The notes beneath the pieces were generated by a model. The model was not told where the DNA came from. It saw nothing but the letters and a program-made list of their open reading frames with translations, and did not search any database. The translations under genes and the position numbers were made by a program. From Xestospongia bergquistia (lineage: Eukaryota > Porifera > Demospongiae > Haplosclerida > Petrosiidae), in contig OZ014411.1 of assembly GCA_963965975.1 (NCBI GenBank), forward strand, positions 4,077,001-4,141,000: a DNA stretch of 64,000 bases, read 5' to 3'. This document shows, piece after piece, positions 1-12,574 of the stretch; the first letter of the stretch is position 1, and each line of letters begins with the position of its first letter.

Positions 1-1803
1 GGCCTACAAATCAATCACAATTAAAAGCATTCCTAGATTTAATTAGTTATTACAGTAAATTTATACCAAATATGTCAACTATTTTGTCACCTCTCTATAA
101 GTTATTACAGACAATGAGGTCATTGAAGGAACAAGATGATGCCTTTGTACGAGCTAAGTCATTTCTACAGTCGCTTAATTTACTTGTTCATTATGACATT
201 TCTATTTATTCAGATCACAATGCAATTAATGCAATGCGTTAATGCAATTATTCGGAGAAAATGGAGGAATTCCAGCAACTGCCTCTGCCAGAGTTCAGAG
301 ATGGGCACTAACACTAAGAGGCTATTGCTACTCTATTAAATATCGTCCTGGTAAAAACATTGGAAATGCCGATGGTCTTAGCAGACTTCCAATACCAACA
401 ACACTCAAACATCTACCAAAGCCAGCTGAGACTATACTACTTATGGAAATACTCAATAATTCCTTAGTATCTGTATCCCAAGTTAAATCTTGTACCAAGA
501 GAGACATAATCTTGTCAAAGGTTAAGAAATACATCCTACAGGGCTAGCCAGAAAACTTCACCAGCAAAGAGATAACACTGTATAAACAGAGAAAAGACGA
601 GTTAAGTGTAGCAGGCGGCTGTCTTTTGTGGGGTACTAGAGTTATTATACCACATCACCTGAGCCAACATGTACTACAAGAAATCCACAAAGGCCATCCA
701 GTAATTGTCAGAATGAAATATTTTGCCAGAAGTTATGTGTGATGGCCATCTTTGAATGTAGATCTGGAGAAACAAGCACACAAATGCATAAAGTGTCAAC
801 AAGAAAGAAAAATGCCTCCAGCAAGACCAATGCAAGCATGGGAGTGGGCAGAGAAGCCACGGACACGACTACATGTAGATCATGCAAGCCATTATGGGTA
901 AAACTCTGCTAATTATTATTGATGCGTATTGGAAATGGATTGAAGTTTTCAGTGTACCATCAACCTCCTCTGAATCTACTATTTTGAAATTGAGAACAGT
1001 TTTCGCTACACACGACCTTCCTGAAGTACTTGTATCTGACAATGGTTTATGAGTCAAGAATTTAAAGAGTTTATACAACGGAACGGAATTCGACATGTGT
1101 TCACACCTCCGTATCACCCAGCTTTGAAAGAATTAGCTGAGCATGCAGTCAAACAGTAAAGGGAGGACTGAGGAAGATGGAGGGTCCATTAGAAACACAT
1201 TTCTTGTTAAAATACAGAGTAACGCCTCAAAGCACTACGGGTATGGACCAGCTGAATTGCTAATTGAAGGAGGATAAGAACCCATTTAGACCTTTTGTAT
1301 CCAACAAACCACCAGAAAGCAAGAAATCAGAAAGAGAAACATTATGTTCAAAATCAGAAACTTATATATTTGAATATTGGCGAGAGAGTAATGGCTCATA
1401 ATTTTGGCTCCGGAAAAAATGGTTCCCAGGAAAAATAGTAAGTAAAGAGGGAAGAAATTTAGTTAATATTGAATTGACAGATGGAAGAATATGGAAAAGA
1501 CATATTGACCATGTGATTGTCATCAAAACACAGTGGAAAAAAAGTGAAAATTTTAGTAGCCCAAAAGGTAAAGAGAGTATAGATCCAAAGACAATGCTTG
1601 GAGAAATAACCGAAGAACAAACTACTACTTATCAAGTAGAGGAGACCAATGATCAATCAGAAGAGATGCAGGAGATGGGACCAGTACAGCCTGCAGACAA
1701 AACTCAACCTAATCCGTATACTATGGGCTCAACTGTAACATCTGATAGGAATAATGCTGTTCCTAGTAACATGACAAGAAAACCTACAAGGTATTCCCAG
1801 TGA
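1..1803 (+). mobile_element. Ty3/gypsy-type pol relic (RNase H C-terminus and integrase), decayed
   Basis: Reading frames on + give, in order, the end of an RNase H domain (about 242-410, with the GKN-x-GNADGLSR type ending), an integrase zinc-binding region (about 600-830, with an H-x3-H and a later C-x2-C reading KCIKCQQ), integrase core pieces (860-1150, including a PPYHP-like block) and a C-terminal GERVMAHN / WFPGKIV-type segment to about 1510. The frame is broken by several stops and frameshifts, so the element cannot make a functional Pol. Gag, protease and RT would lie left of the window start. The last open frame (1474-1803) is a charged tail typical of gypsy integrase C-termini. Confidence 0.8.
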
Positions 1804-1872
1804 AGTCATGCTTCTGTTGATCATTACCACCCTACCTTCTAACTCCTACTTTCTATCTAGTGAAGAAGGGAT

Positions 1873-2052
1873 TGTTATGTATTAATATATGCATTGTAAT
1901 TTATTATTCATTCTTATTGTTATTAGTTGTGTATGCCCATACGTGGTAAAGACCACATGTCAATTGTGTGTTGTCTTACACACTCTGAGTTTGTAACTGT
2001 CAGTATAAGATCCTTTTAATTCGAACTCACCATCCATCACTCTAATATATGA
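1873..2052 (+). repeat. Possible 3' LTR of the first gypsy relic
   Basis: Directly after the integrase tail comes a purine-rich run (GAAGAAGGGA, 1862-1871), then TGTTATG. A segment ending ATATATGACA closes near 2052 and carries a TATAAGA-like box near 2004. The purine tract followed by TG is what a gypsy 3' LTR boundary looks like. The 5' LTR lies outside the window, so the limits cannot be verified and the right end is a guess. Confidence 0.3.
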
Positions 2053-2915
2053 CAATGTCCTAAGACAGTAAAAGAGTTTGGGAATGAGAAAGGAATGGCA
2101 TATTAAGAGAATAGCACTTCAACATACAAATTAGACAGAGATGTCAGTATCAATGAAGCTCTGACCACAGAAAGCATGAAAATCTCATAGTCAATTTGTT
2201 GCAGGACAATATTTGTATTTTGTTCATTATATAGTTTGTTTATGTATTATCATTCATTTCCTTTTTGACCATCATTTATACTAATTATCATTTTCTTAAT
2301 TAATTGATCTCGTATATAATTGGAAACGTACACTTTGAAAAGAAAGTTTTGTTGAATGTTAAATTTTGTGTCTCCGGAGAGAACTCAACATATTGAATGA
2401 ACCAGCACTATTCAGGCCACTACAGTGACATACAGATTCATAATGTAACCTGTTAGTGAACAAGAATAGTGAACAGGATCCAGGTAATGATAACCATGAT
2501 GACAAATATCAGTAAGAGTAAACTACATACCTTCAATAGTCAATTCTCTTATCATATACTGACTGTTCTAAAACTACACAGCAGGCAAGGAGAAGGCCTG
2601 TAATGAGTCAGCCTTCTGGTGCAATAATTAGCAACCAATCTTGTTCTCATTAGTTTGATGGGCAATACATTACCAAATTAAAGTACTCAAGCATTCGATA
2701 CCTGTTTCAATTATTGAGTACCAGGAGTGCATGAGTGCCGCAAAGCGACGCCATGGAGCATCTAGCTCCCTTAACTACCTGTTGTCGAGTCAAGGGCTTA
2801 AAACGTATGTCCATGTATGGATATAACTGCTATGTGTTTTCCATTTTAATAGGTTGTGGGCTGTAACCTTTTAGTTAGTTGCACTTTAAATAGATAGAAT
2901 TTCAGACTCAGCAGG
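2053..2915. other. AT-rich stretch without recognisable gene
   Basis: No coding signal on either strand. It may be flanking DNA between two retroelement relics. Nothing else recognised. Confidence 0.5.
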
Positions 2916-4090
2916 ATGGAAGAAGGACAAATCACAAACCAACTTCTAAGGATCCACCCGCAAGCACACTACTCATACTATAGACCAATTGAGCCTTGCT
3001 TAATGGAAGAAGAGGAGGCCTTATCAGACAGATCCACTCCTACTTCAAAGGACTATCCTATGTTTACACTACCAGGGAAGACCAGACCTATTGTGGTCAC
3101 AGTTCAAGTGCAGGTAGTTGACCTTCCCATGGAATTAGATACTAGGGCTTCCCTCTCACTTATTAGTGAAACAACTTTGTCAAGCACTATACTCCATCTA
3201 ATTTTACACTCACTACATATACAGGATATTTTAATGTCCAAGTCAACTACCAGTCTCAATTTGCATCACTCCCACTATTAGTTGTTCCAAGAGATGGTCC
3301 AACTTTGCTAGGCTATAACTGGCTTGAGGAAATCAAGATAAATTTATCAGACAATGAGAATGTAGTCAAGCACTGCAACACCTGCCAGACACACCTTCCT
3401 ACTCCACCTGAAACTATTATTCACACCTGAGAATGCCCGTCATCTCCATGGACCCGAGTTCATGTTGACCATGCTGGTCAATTTCTCGACAAATATTTTT
3501 TCTTTCGTATTGATGCCTATTCACGCTGGATGGAAGTTCGCATAGTTAACTCTATCTCGGTTGAAAGTACTGTTAGCACTCTCCTACGTATTTTTTCAAT
3601 GCATGGCTTACCACAACAATTGGTATTGGACAATAGTCCAGCATTTATCAGTCATGATTTTAAAATATTCATGGACAAAAATGGTATCCAACACTTCCTT
3701 AATTCACCATACCACCTCCACTCAATTGGGCTAGCTAAATGTGCAGTACAGACTTTAAAAGCTACAATAAAGAAATTAGATCGACCACTCGAAACAAGAC
3801 TTTCCCGTTTTCTTCTACAGTATCATATTACCCCCCAGTCCACTACAGGTCTCTTTCCTTTAGAATTGCTGATGGGTAGAAGACTACGCACAGTTTTTGA
3901 TCTCCTTCATCTACCAAAGACAATTGAACAGAAACAGAAAAAAGTTCAGCAACCACACCAAAAGATTTGTACCTTTTCAGTAGGAGACAAACTTTATGCA
4001 AAAAAATTACTCAGGTTTGTCTGCATGGATTTTTATTACAGTAATCAAAATTACATGTCCAGTGTCATACCACGTAGAAACTGAGAGCGG
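2916..4090 (+). mobile_element. Ty3/gypsy relic with protease joined to integrase (RT and RNase H deleted)
   Basis: The frame 2916-3281 starts with a short gag/pol linker and reaches a retropepsin site that now reads LDTRAS instead of DTGAS, so the active site is altered. It continues to a GYNWLEE-type protease end near 3330. The next recognisable domain, at once, is integrase: a CNTC zinc knuckle near 3375, HVDHAG (first Asp, about 3460), VLDNSPAF (second Asp, about 3625), and a block that reads H-x-IGLAKCAVQ, where gypsy integrases have Glu in place of the Lys. RT and RNase H are therefore missing between about 3340 and 3365. The element is dead. Confidence 0.8.
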
Positions 4091-4337
4091 CATTGTCATC
4101 TGTAGATGTTGATCAACTTCGTTCCAGATGTACAACAGCAAGGGACTACAAAATGAAGAAAACAATCAGGACAATTTTGATGATTCTCCCATTGTAAGAC
4201 ATCCCCAAAACTCTACACCAGCAGTTACAGTATCAGCACCTGCCAATATTTGTACTACACTGTTATTACATCACTCGAATAGAGAGAAAAGACAACCCGA
4301 GTGTTTTGGCCTATATATTTCATTCTAAAGGGAGAGG

Positions 4338-4490
4338 AGTGCAATATACTAGGTAACTTGATAAACCTTGGACCTCCATGTATAGTTAAATATTCATTAT
4401 TGTAAATTATTATGTCATGTATCAATATAAATACCACATGCTCTTAGTATTTTGTCGGTTGTCATAGTTGTCTTATTTGCTACAGTTGTT
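4338..4490 (+). repeat. Possible 3' LTR of the internally deleted gypsy relic
   Basis: A purine tract (AAAGGGAGAGGAG, about 4326-4338) precedes TGCAATATAC. A TATAAATACC box follows at about 4424-4433, and a CA-ending candidate terminus near 4484. This resembles a short LTR, but no second copy is in the window to define it. Confidence 0.25.
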
Positions 4491-4518
4491 ATAGTTATTA
4501 TCATTATTATTACTATTA

Positions 4519-5262
4519 TCATTTGGGTTGGTTGTCAGTTGTACAAATAGTCGGTTCTATAGTTATTTTCCGATCTACTTGGTCAAGCTCTAAAGTTTGT
4601 CCTAAATTATGAAAATGATCCTGTTCACCAACACCTGCAACCAGAATAGTATTAATATGGACACATATAATTAGTAAAATACTCTCCATGGTACATTGAA
4701 ACAATGTTGGTGCAGTGGAAATGCCAAAAGGTAATTTCTGATACTGAAACAAGCCCTTATGTGTGTTGATTGTTGTAAATTGTTTCAAGTAGTCATCAAG
4801 TAAATATCTGCTGGTATACATGACTGAAAACAAAAAATAATTCCACTTGACAGAGCTGCAAAAATGTCATCAACACAAGGTAGTGTATAGGAGTCTGTCT
4901 GAGAGGCTTGGTTAATAGTCACCTTGTAGTCACCACAAATGCAAATATTAGTGTCATTTTTCAGAACAGGAACAATTGGAGCAGTCTAATCTAAAAATGA
5001 TACTGGTGTAATAATACCCAGGTTTTGTAACTGTTTTAATTCTTTCTCAACTTTCTCTTTGAGTAAATATCATACCAGTTGAAGTTTGAAAAAATGAGGT
5101 TGAGCTGTAGGATCAATGGTTAATTGAGCATGAAACTCATTTAGTGTTCCTAGCTGATCACGAAAGAGATTCTGATGTTTTTGTAAGGCAGATGACATAG
5201 TGACAGTGTGAATAGCAGACCAATTTAGTTTAATATTCTCAAGCCAGTTCTGTCCTTGGATC
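4519..5262 (-). mobile_element. Ty3/gypsy reverse-transcriptase fragment (decayed)
   Basis: On the minus strand the region reads from a pre-RT segment (LTIDP..PHFFK) through the RT fingers (a TAPIVPVLK / ICGDYK-type block near 4985-4930) to the palm segment TTINTHKGLFQYQKLPFGIS near 4790-4725. Frames are interrupted by stops and shifts, and the YXDD region is damaged. This is an independent insertion from the two + strand relics. It resembles elements of the K02A2.6-like gypsy group, judged from motif style only. Confidence 0.8.
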
Positions 5263-5264
5263 CT

Positions 5265-6090
5265 GCCTAAATACCCTAAACTTCTTTACTCTAATGTGTG
5301 GAATTCGTTTAGTTTGCAATAATCCTCAAGTTAAAAAAATATTATGTATACACAGCACATTCCTGACTTACCAACATATATTCAGGTGCATAGAAAAAAA
5401 ACGAAAAGGTGCATAGAACGTACAATGGGTGAACATGGAAAAAGCATGACAGAGAAGGCTTGATTAATTCTTTTGTGTACTTTGCTAAGGTGCTACACAA
5501 TTTTGAATTTACTTAAAAATTTGATGCTGTTTGCACTAGAAAAGATATGTTATTCACAGCTATTAATCCTATTGCAACTAATGTTCAAGAACAGACAATT
5601 GACCTTAAAATAAGACATATACTAGCACTTAAAGAAATACTTTATAGACAGATGTGGTTTCTTTCAATCTGAAAAAGAGAACTTTAGAAATGAGATGATC
5701 AAAACCTACAATAGAGCATGTATTGAATGTTTTGAGCAAGAGTATATTAAATATTTAACAGATTTTATTTAACGTATTTGACAATATTAATATTGTTGAA
5801 TATGTAATAAAATTGTTGGTTATGATCCTACAACACAGATAATAATGGATACAGTGTGTCCCTACAATTATTGTATTTAATTACTAAATATCTTATATTC
5901 ATCAACATTATTTGGGGTGCCCTCATTTTGACATCCAATATTCTGAACTAACTACTGACCTGAGGAATACCTCCATGTTTTATACTATAATGAAAGGAAT
6001 CAATTTAGGTCAAGCTGGATGAATAGTAGAGAAAGCCTTTAGACATGTAGCATAAACAATACATGGATTAGAGTATTATATAATACTGTC
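5265..6090. repeat. Left arm of an ~0.8-kb inverted repeat
   Basis: This segment matches the reverse complement of 9865-10690 along most of its length. Landmarks include the block with GTTTAGTTTGCAATAA near 5310, the ATGCACCT/AGGTGCAT block near 5390-5410 and the block around 6035-6065 containing ATACATGGATTAGAGTA. The arms are clearly diverged and have small indels. No transposase is visible in it. Confidence 0.75.
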
Positions 6091-6840
6091 AATTGTGTCA
6101 TTATTGTTTTTTTACTTCTATAGCTACTTAGCATTAGCTAGTTTTGGCTTTTGTTATGATTACTTTTTGTTACTTATAATTAGTTTTTGTCCAATGGATA
6201 ATAATATTAGTTAGATAGTTTTGTTGATATATATTATTCAGTATGACAATAGACTATAGAGCAAATTACAATGTGCACTAAATAAACAAAAATACTTAAT
6301 GTATGTGGTAATAGAGGAGGAATTAATTAAATGAAAATAATATAGATATGAATAAATTACTAAAAAAATCTTTGAACCATAACTAGTTTTGTACATCTGT
6401 CTAGACAATTTAATTTAGTATGCAATCTGGCTGCTAAATTTACTATACAGTTGGTGTTAGCTGACAGAAGATACATTTATATACGTTACATGCATAAGTA
6501 CTACTTGGTTCTATTAATTAGTATTTAAAGATTAGTTATTCATTTTTTTCATCAACTTTATATTCATAAATTAGCTAGCAAAGTTTTAATTAATTGTAGT
6601 TAGTTTTTCTTTCTCAGCAGATACTTTTTTGTTAGTTGTCTTTTTCAGGTCATTCTTATGATGTAAGAGGAAATCAAAAGCTTTTTCAGGAGGTATGACA
6701 CATTGTCTCTTTGTTGATATGGCCTATTGTTAGCCCTGTGTTCCGCGTAGTCGCTATGCGTAAGTTATACCCGGTCTTGGGTTAAAAATACTCTTTTTTG
6801 ATAATAAATAATAATAAATAGGGAGAGATAACCAAACCTA
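6091..6840. other. AT-rich stretch without recognisable gene
   Basis: Low-complexity, AT-rich sequence with no protein similarity I can recognise on either strand. Confidence 0.5.
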
Positions 6841-8838
6841 AGGTGTTAGATGTAGACAGTTTGCCTGTCACATTTCCTTCCTCCTTCTTTAGTGCAGTCT
6901 GTCTGCAAAATGAAAGGTTTTCCTATAAGGTAGACTTTGAATGCTTTGATGCCGAGGACTATAGCTAAACATTCTCATTCAATTGTCGAGTATCGTTTCT
7001 CTCTGTCTAATAATTTTCAACTGTAGTATCCTATTGGGTAATCATCATCTACTTGACTCAACATTGCTCTTACATCAACTTGAGAAGCGTCAGTTTGTAG
7101 GACAAAGGTCTTTAAATAGTCTCAACTTTTCATAACAGTTGCGGTAGTAAGCTTGTTCTTTAAGGTCTGAAAAGCCTGTTCAGTGCTCACTGTCCAATTC
7201 ACTGTGTCAGGCTCTCCTCTTCTTGTTAAGTTTGTAAGAGGCACTGCATGGTAGCATAGTCTCAGATGAAACGCCGGTAATATTCGGTCATTCCAAGAAA
7301 TGTCCATATGTTCTTCTTGGTTTTTGGTTGTTCCATTTGTTGAATAGCCAATACTTTGCTTTCTTCCAGTTTGATTCAATTTCTTCCCACTCGATGTCCC
7401 AAATATGTGTACTCTGTGGCTCCAAAGTCACATATCTTAAGTTTCAACGTATGTCCTGCTTGTTGTAGTCGTTCAAGTACTTTCTGTAAGTGCTCCATCC
7501 AGTTACAGCTGTAGATGACTATGTCATCCAAATAGACTTGACAGAGATTTTGAACCATCATTCGCTGAAATGTTGCGGGTGCCCCACTAAGACCGAATGG
7601 CATCACTGTAAATGATATAGACCAATCGGACTACTGAATGCAGTTTTCTCACGATCTTCATCTGCCATTGGTACCTGCCAATATCCTTTAGCAATGTCTA
7701 GAGTTGTGATGTACTTGGCATTTCCAATCTGATCTAACATCTCATCTATTCTCAGCGTAGGATATGCATTGAATTTTGTTACAGCATTCAGCTTCCTGTA
7801 ATTGACACAGATTCAGTTGCTTCCATCCTTCTTTTGGACCACTATAATGGGTAATGACCACTCACTGTTAGATTCTTCAATTAGTCTGTCACGGAGCATT
7901 TGTTCTAATTTGTCACACACTTCCCTCTTGACTGCAGGATGTATCCTGTATGGTCATTGACATACAGGCCTGCTATCTCCAGTTATAATTCAGTGCTGGG
8001 TCTTGTTAGTTTGTCCTGGATGTTTTGCAATGACGGTTGGAAACTGCTGTAGTAATTGATAAATAGCTCTCTGTCCTTCTTCAGATAGTTGTTCTCCAAA
8101 CTTTGGTGGGTATTGCTCCCATCAGTATTCCTCTAAATCTTCACTTTCTTCTACAATATTTACATGGCAAACTTCTTCCTGTTCACGTGCATGCCATCAT
8201 TTCAATAGATTGCTATGAATTACTTTAGTAGTAGCCCTTTCAGGTATATCAATTTTGTAATTGACTTTTCCCAGTTATTTAAGTACTCAATACTGTCCCC
8301 GCCATTGTCATTGAAAAATATGGGTATTGTCTGGCAATAGTAGCAATTCTTGCTCTCCTTCTTGATATTCTATGTTTCGTGCCTTCTGATCATACCATCC
8401 GTTTTGTTTTTGTTGTGCTTTTTCTAAGTTCTCTTTAACTAGGTCACTCATCTCTTTCATTTTGGTTCGAATATCCATCACATAGGCAGCAATATCGTTC
8501 TGCTCTCACCTACAGGCAACCATACTTCTTTCAATATGTCAAGTTGTCCTCTTACATCATGAGAACAGGTCAGTTCAAAGGGACTAAATCCAGTTGACTT
8601 CTGGAGAATCTCTCGGTATGCAAATAATACTAGTGGTACTAACTTATTCCAGTTTCATTTAGCTTCCTCAAGGGTTTTATAAAGCATGAGCTTCAAGGTT
8701 TGATTGAATCGTTCAACCAACCCATCAGTTTGTGGGTGGTATGGGCTGGTCCGAATTCCGATTACGCCTAATGACTAGTACAATTCTTGTAACAGTGCTG
8801 AAGTGAAGTTGGTACCCTGTCTGTCAAAATATTATGTG
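6840..8838 (-). mobile_element. Gypsy-type pol relic with integrase upstream of RT (Gmr1-like order)
   Basis: Read on the minus strand, the segment begins at about 8838 inside an integrase core (LTD, then SPYHPQTDGLVERFNQ near 8745-8705). It continues through an integrase C-terminal region (about 8640-8280) and then enters a pre-RT block (PYRIHPAVK, about 7955-7925). RT follows: VVQKKDG near 7840, TTLDIAKGYWQVPMA near 7715-7670, MPFGLSGAPATFQRMM at 7606-7559 and YLDDIVIYS near 7535-7510. RNase H-like sequence follows to about 6900. Several stops and shifts show that the copy is dead. The order IN-RT-RH is the reverse of ordinary Ty3/gypsy and fits the Gmr1-like lineage. Confidence 0.8.
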
Positions 8839-9864
8839 TTGCTTTATTGATTATCTCTAATATGGATAGTACTTATGTGACTTAAACAACTTGATGAATG
8901 ATAAATTTTATCTATGTTATGATGTAAGTGTTTATCATCAATGTAATGTTTATACTGTGTAAGTTCTAACTATAAGAGTGTAGACTAAGTATATCAGAGA
9001 GAAGTGTTCTTTTAAGTTACTTTATGAGACAATGTTTGTACTTTATATATATATATATATATTACTTTCTTAATGGACAAAACACTTTGATACATCTCTA
9101 TTTTTTCACCTCACCTATATAATCAACAGTATTAAATTTGGATCATAAAGAAGCAAACTACTTCATTTCAGAAATGCAGTAGAGTAACTCATTTAAATGA
9201 CATTTATAACTAACTAACTTAAACATTGTTCTAAAATTTGTAATTTTAGCATCATAGCAGCATAATGTACATTTATAATTACAGCATAATAACCTAGTTC
9301 CAACAAATTATACAACTATAGTATTTCTTATAAGATCATTATACAACTTCAAGAAATACATAAAATCAAAAGTCAGCTCTACAGATTGTAAATAATTATG
9401 AAAATATTATTCTCATAAACAAAAAGTTAAAACCATAGAAATTCTGGGTTGGATACCTGATAAGTCTTATTTCATTCTTGAATTCTCTTCTCCAAGTCAA
9501 TTCATGTTTGCTTGTCCCTGAAGTTCAACAGAGGTTTCTAACTTAATAATTCCTCTTCTAAAGTAAAGGCACTTCTTTTCCAGTTCCTAAAGTACAATAA
9601 AAATTTTTAAAATATTTCATTTGAAAAATGTTAAAGGAAATGTTAACTAAAATTAAATTGCATACTTTAACCAACAATGTCATGGCAACCAATTACCTGT
9701 ACCTGCTATGATGGGTACAGTCAATTAAGCTTCCAACCTTCCAGGTTAGATATTTGTGTAACAATTTTAATCTCTATAAAACTTTACCCCCTTTATAACT
9801 AGCTAGAAGTTATCATAAAGATGCCAAAAATAACTAATACTGAATAGAAGTAAAAAATTAACAC
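8839..9864. other. AT-rich stretch without recognisable gene
   Basis: Contains a short (TA)n near 9045-9062 and otherwise only AT-rich unique-looking sequence. No coding signal seen. Confidence 0.5.
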
Positions 9865-10690
9865 AACTGACAGTATTACATAGTACTCTAATCCATGTAT
9901 TGCTTATGCTACATGTCTAAGAGCTTTCTTCCACTACTCATCCATCTTGAACTAAATTGACTCCTTTCATTATAGTATAAAACAAGGAGGTATTCCTCTG
10001 ATCAGTAGTTAGTTCCGAATATTGGATGTTAAAATGAGGCCACCCCCAAAAAAGTGATGAGTATCAGATATCTAGATAATTAAATATTATAATTATAGGG
10101 ACACACTCTAACCAAGATTGTAAGGTCATAACAAATAATTTATTGCATATATATTTAATTTACTCTTGCTAAAAACATTCAATAAAAACTTAAATGTAGG
10201 TTCAATCATCTCATTTCTAAAGTTCTCTTCTTTTTTGATTGAAAGAAGCCTTATCTGTCTCTAAAGTCTTTCCATAGGTGCTAGTCTCTTTCTTATTTTA
10301 AAGTCAATGGTCTGTTCTTGAGCATTGTTTCTAATAGCATTGATAGTTGAAATAACACATCTTTTCTAGTGCAAACAGCATCAGGATTTCAAGCTTAATC
10401 AACTCAAATCTGCAGCTCATAGACTTTCTGTCAAATGTAGTAACAAAGACAAAATTGTGCTGCACCCTAATAAAGTACACAAGAGAATTGATCAAGCCTT
10501 GTACCTTCTCTGTCATGCTTTCGCCATGATCAAGCTATTGTACATTCTATGTGCCTTTTCTTTTTTTTCTATGCACCTGAATACATGTTGGTAAATCATG
10601 AATGTGCTGTGTATACATAATATTATTTTAACTTATTGCAAACTAAACAAATTCCACACATTAGGGTAAGGAAGTTTAGGGTATTAAGTG
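9865..10690. repeat. Right arm of the ~0.8-kb inverted repeat
   Basis: Reverse-complement partner of 5265-6090. A 61-codon frame on the minus strand (10331-10516) falls inside it but is broken in the other arm, so it is not annotated as a gene. The last ~60 bases (10630-10690) also recur at about 25085-25145, at the edge of the HERC-end duplication. Confidence 0.75.
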
Positions 10691-12437
10691 CCAATTAATG
10701 TACCAGATTCCACTCTAAATACTGATAATCAGTTCTGCTACTCATCTTCACCAGGTGTCATTACATCGTCCATTAATCCACACAACAACTCCATAGTAAT
10801 CGCAGGATCAAGCAGTTTGAAACAATCTTCCGAAGTTCCTTTTTGTAGAAGATGAAGGTAGTCAGATTTATACCCGTTTTATCTAGTTGTGTTCCATTTA
10901 CTCTTGTTTGGTCTACTAAGATGCATGCTATTCCCAATTGATCTATAACTTATCATCAATTAATTAACTTTTATAACTATCAAGACAATATTTATCTATG
11001 ATTAATCAATTTGAAATCCCAACCCAGCAACTTAATACAGTGATGTACTGACTGTAGTCATTGTCTGTAAACTTTTGTTGAATGGTTTGAAAACTTCTCT
11101 CGTTTATAGCAAGGGAACACACCACCAGTTACTAGCTGACAAGAGTGACTTCTGTTAACAGAAGAATCAATGTTGATTCTTGTTCCTTTTAAAATATTTA
11201 TTTTTTATAAATGCAGTAATATTGTAAAGACATTGTTAAGAACACCAAAAAGATTATAATATTAGATGGCAAAAGGTACAGTAACAAAATAAATAGTAAT
11301 TTTGTGGAATGAATATACTATAGCTATATTATCTAATACATAATATTTGTTATGTTTAGGATAATGTGTTAAACTATTCCAAATCCTTCAGTAAAGTGAA
11401 TAGCTTGAAGTATTTTTTGTTTCATAAGTTCAATAGATGGATAAGGAGGTAAGTTTAAAACATTAGCACATGTATGAGCAACAGGAAGATGATGACATCG
11501 TGGTCCTCCATCCATACATTGGATACATAACTATAAGAATTAAAATAAAAAAATAATATATAAGTATATTTTAACCTATACATAATTAATATAGTCTAAG
11601 TACTAACTTTCTGTTATAATATATTCAGAATTGATTGGTTGATTAAACCAATATAGTCATTTAGAATAACAGAGCATTAAGTAATAAATACAATACCATT
11701 TTAGAACTAATATACATTTAGCACTTGTGTAGTTAATTGTTAGAGCTATCAAAATTGTTTAATTTCTCATTAGTTAGACAAAATAATTTTCGTGGATGAT
11801 CTAGTTTAATTGCTGTCATTATGAAATATATAACTGGACAGTCTTACATATTGCATACATGCCCTTTTAAAGAAATCATTTGTTAGAGCTAAAGTACATT
11901 AACTATCATTTGTCAATACTTTAAATTTTTTCAAAGGGATGTATGCAATCTAAGTAAATCATGAAGTAACCATCAAAATAAAACTTACTTTAACAATGAT
12001 ATATAACACCTATAAAATGATATATAGCTTCTATGATGCACATGACTGATGTCATTCGTTTCAGTTTCAATTAATTTTATTATGAAACAGTTTATGTTCT
12101 TCACACATATCACAAATTATAAAGTGTGACTTACTTTCATGCTTTTGACACCACCTACAGGAATACAATTACTACCTGTCCAGAACACTGTATGGAGATA
12201 AGATAGAATATTTGCTACATGTATTATTATTCATTATTGAATGCCTAGACATAGAAAACTCTTGTACCATTTTTAATTGGTGATTAAGAAATAGATTTTA
12301 TATGTAAGTGATATGCTTGAATAAACTTTATTATTTTAATACACCAAATATACTTTATAAGGTTTTTAAAAAGCAGCAAAAATTGTAATTAGCTATTTTC
12401 TGAAATGATGACATCTAAATATTTATTTAACTGACAT
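10630..12437. repeat. Segmental duplication copy A (pairs with 25085-26893)
   Basis: The ~1.8-kb segment is collinear and in the same orientation as 25085-26893. It starts with the block after TTGCAAACTAAACAAATTCC and ends near GACATCTAAATATTTATTTAAC. It carries the last two exons of a HERC gene (see 11369-12187) plus flanking sequence. Small indels separate the copies. Confidence 0.85.
11369..12187 (-). pseudogene. Duplicated last two exons of the HERC-type E3 ligase
   Basis: The exon copy at 12135-12187 (53 nt) and the terminal exon copy at 11369-11530 (162 nt, with TAA stop) match exons 21 and 22 of the full gene at 25860-36477. Both keep an open frame and their splice signals (acceptor ...CAG before 12187, donor GTAAGT below 12135, acceptor ...TATAG before 11530). 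The HTC catalytic motif and the GFGIV terminus are present. There are only 7 exonic substitutions, five of which are CpG to TpG/CpA losses in this copy, and three Arg codons have become Cys or His. No upstream exons are present, so on its own it cannot be a gene. I read it as a decaying partial duplicate. Confidence 0.85.
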
Positions 12438-12574
12438 TAAGCAAAGAGTGTATGATATCAATGACCTATCATTTGCTTATTACACTTAATGAATAAATAC
12501 ATTGGCTTTAGCTTGATATAATAATATTATATATTTGTTGTAGCTGTTCATTTTATCAACAATACAAGATATCA

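Noticed and set aside
10331..10516. 61-codon frame in the right arm of the inverted repeat
   Set aside because: Not open in the other arm, and no recognisable domain.
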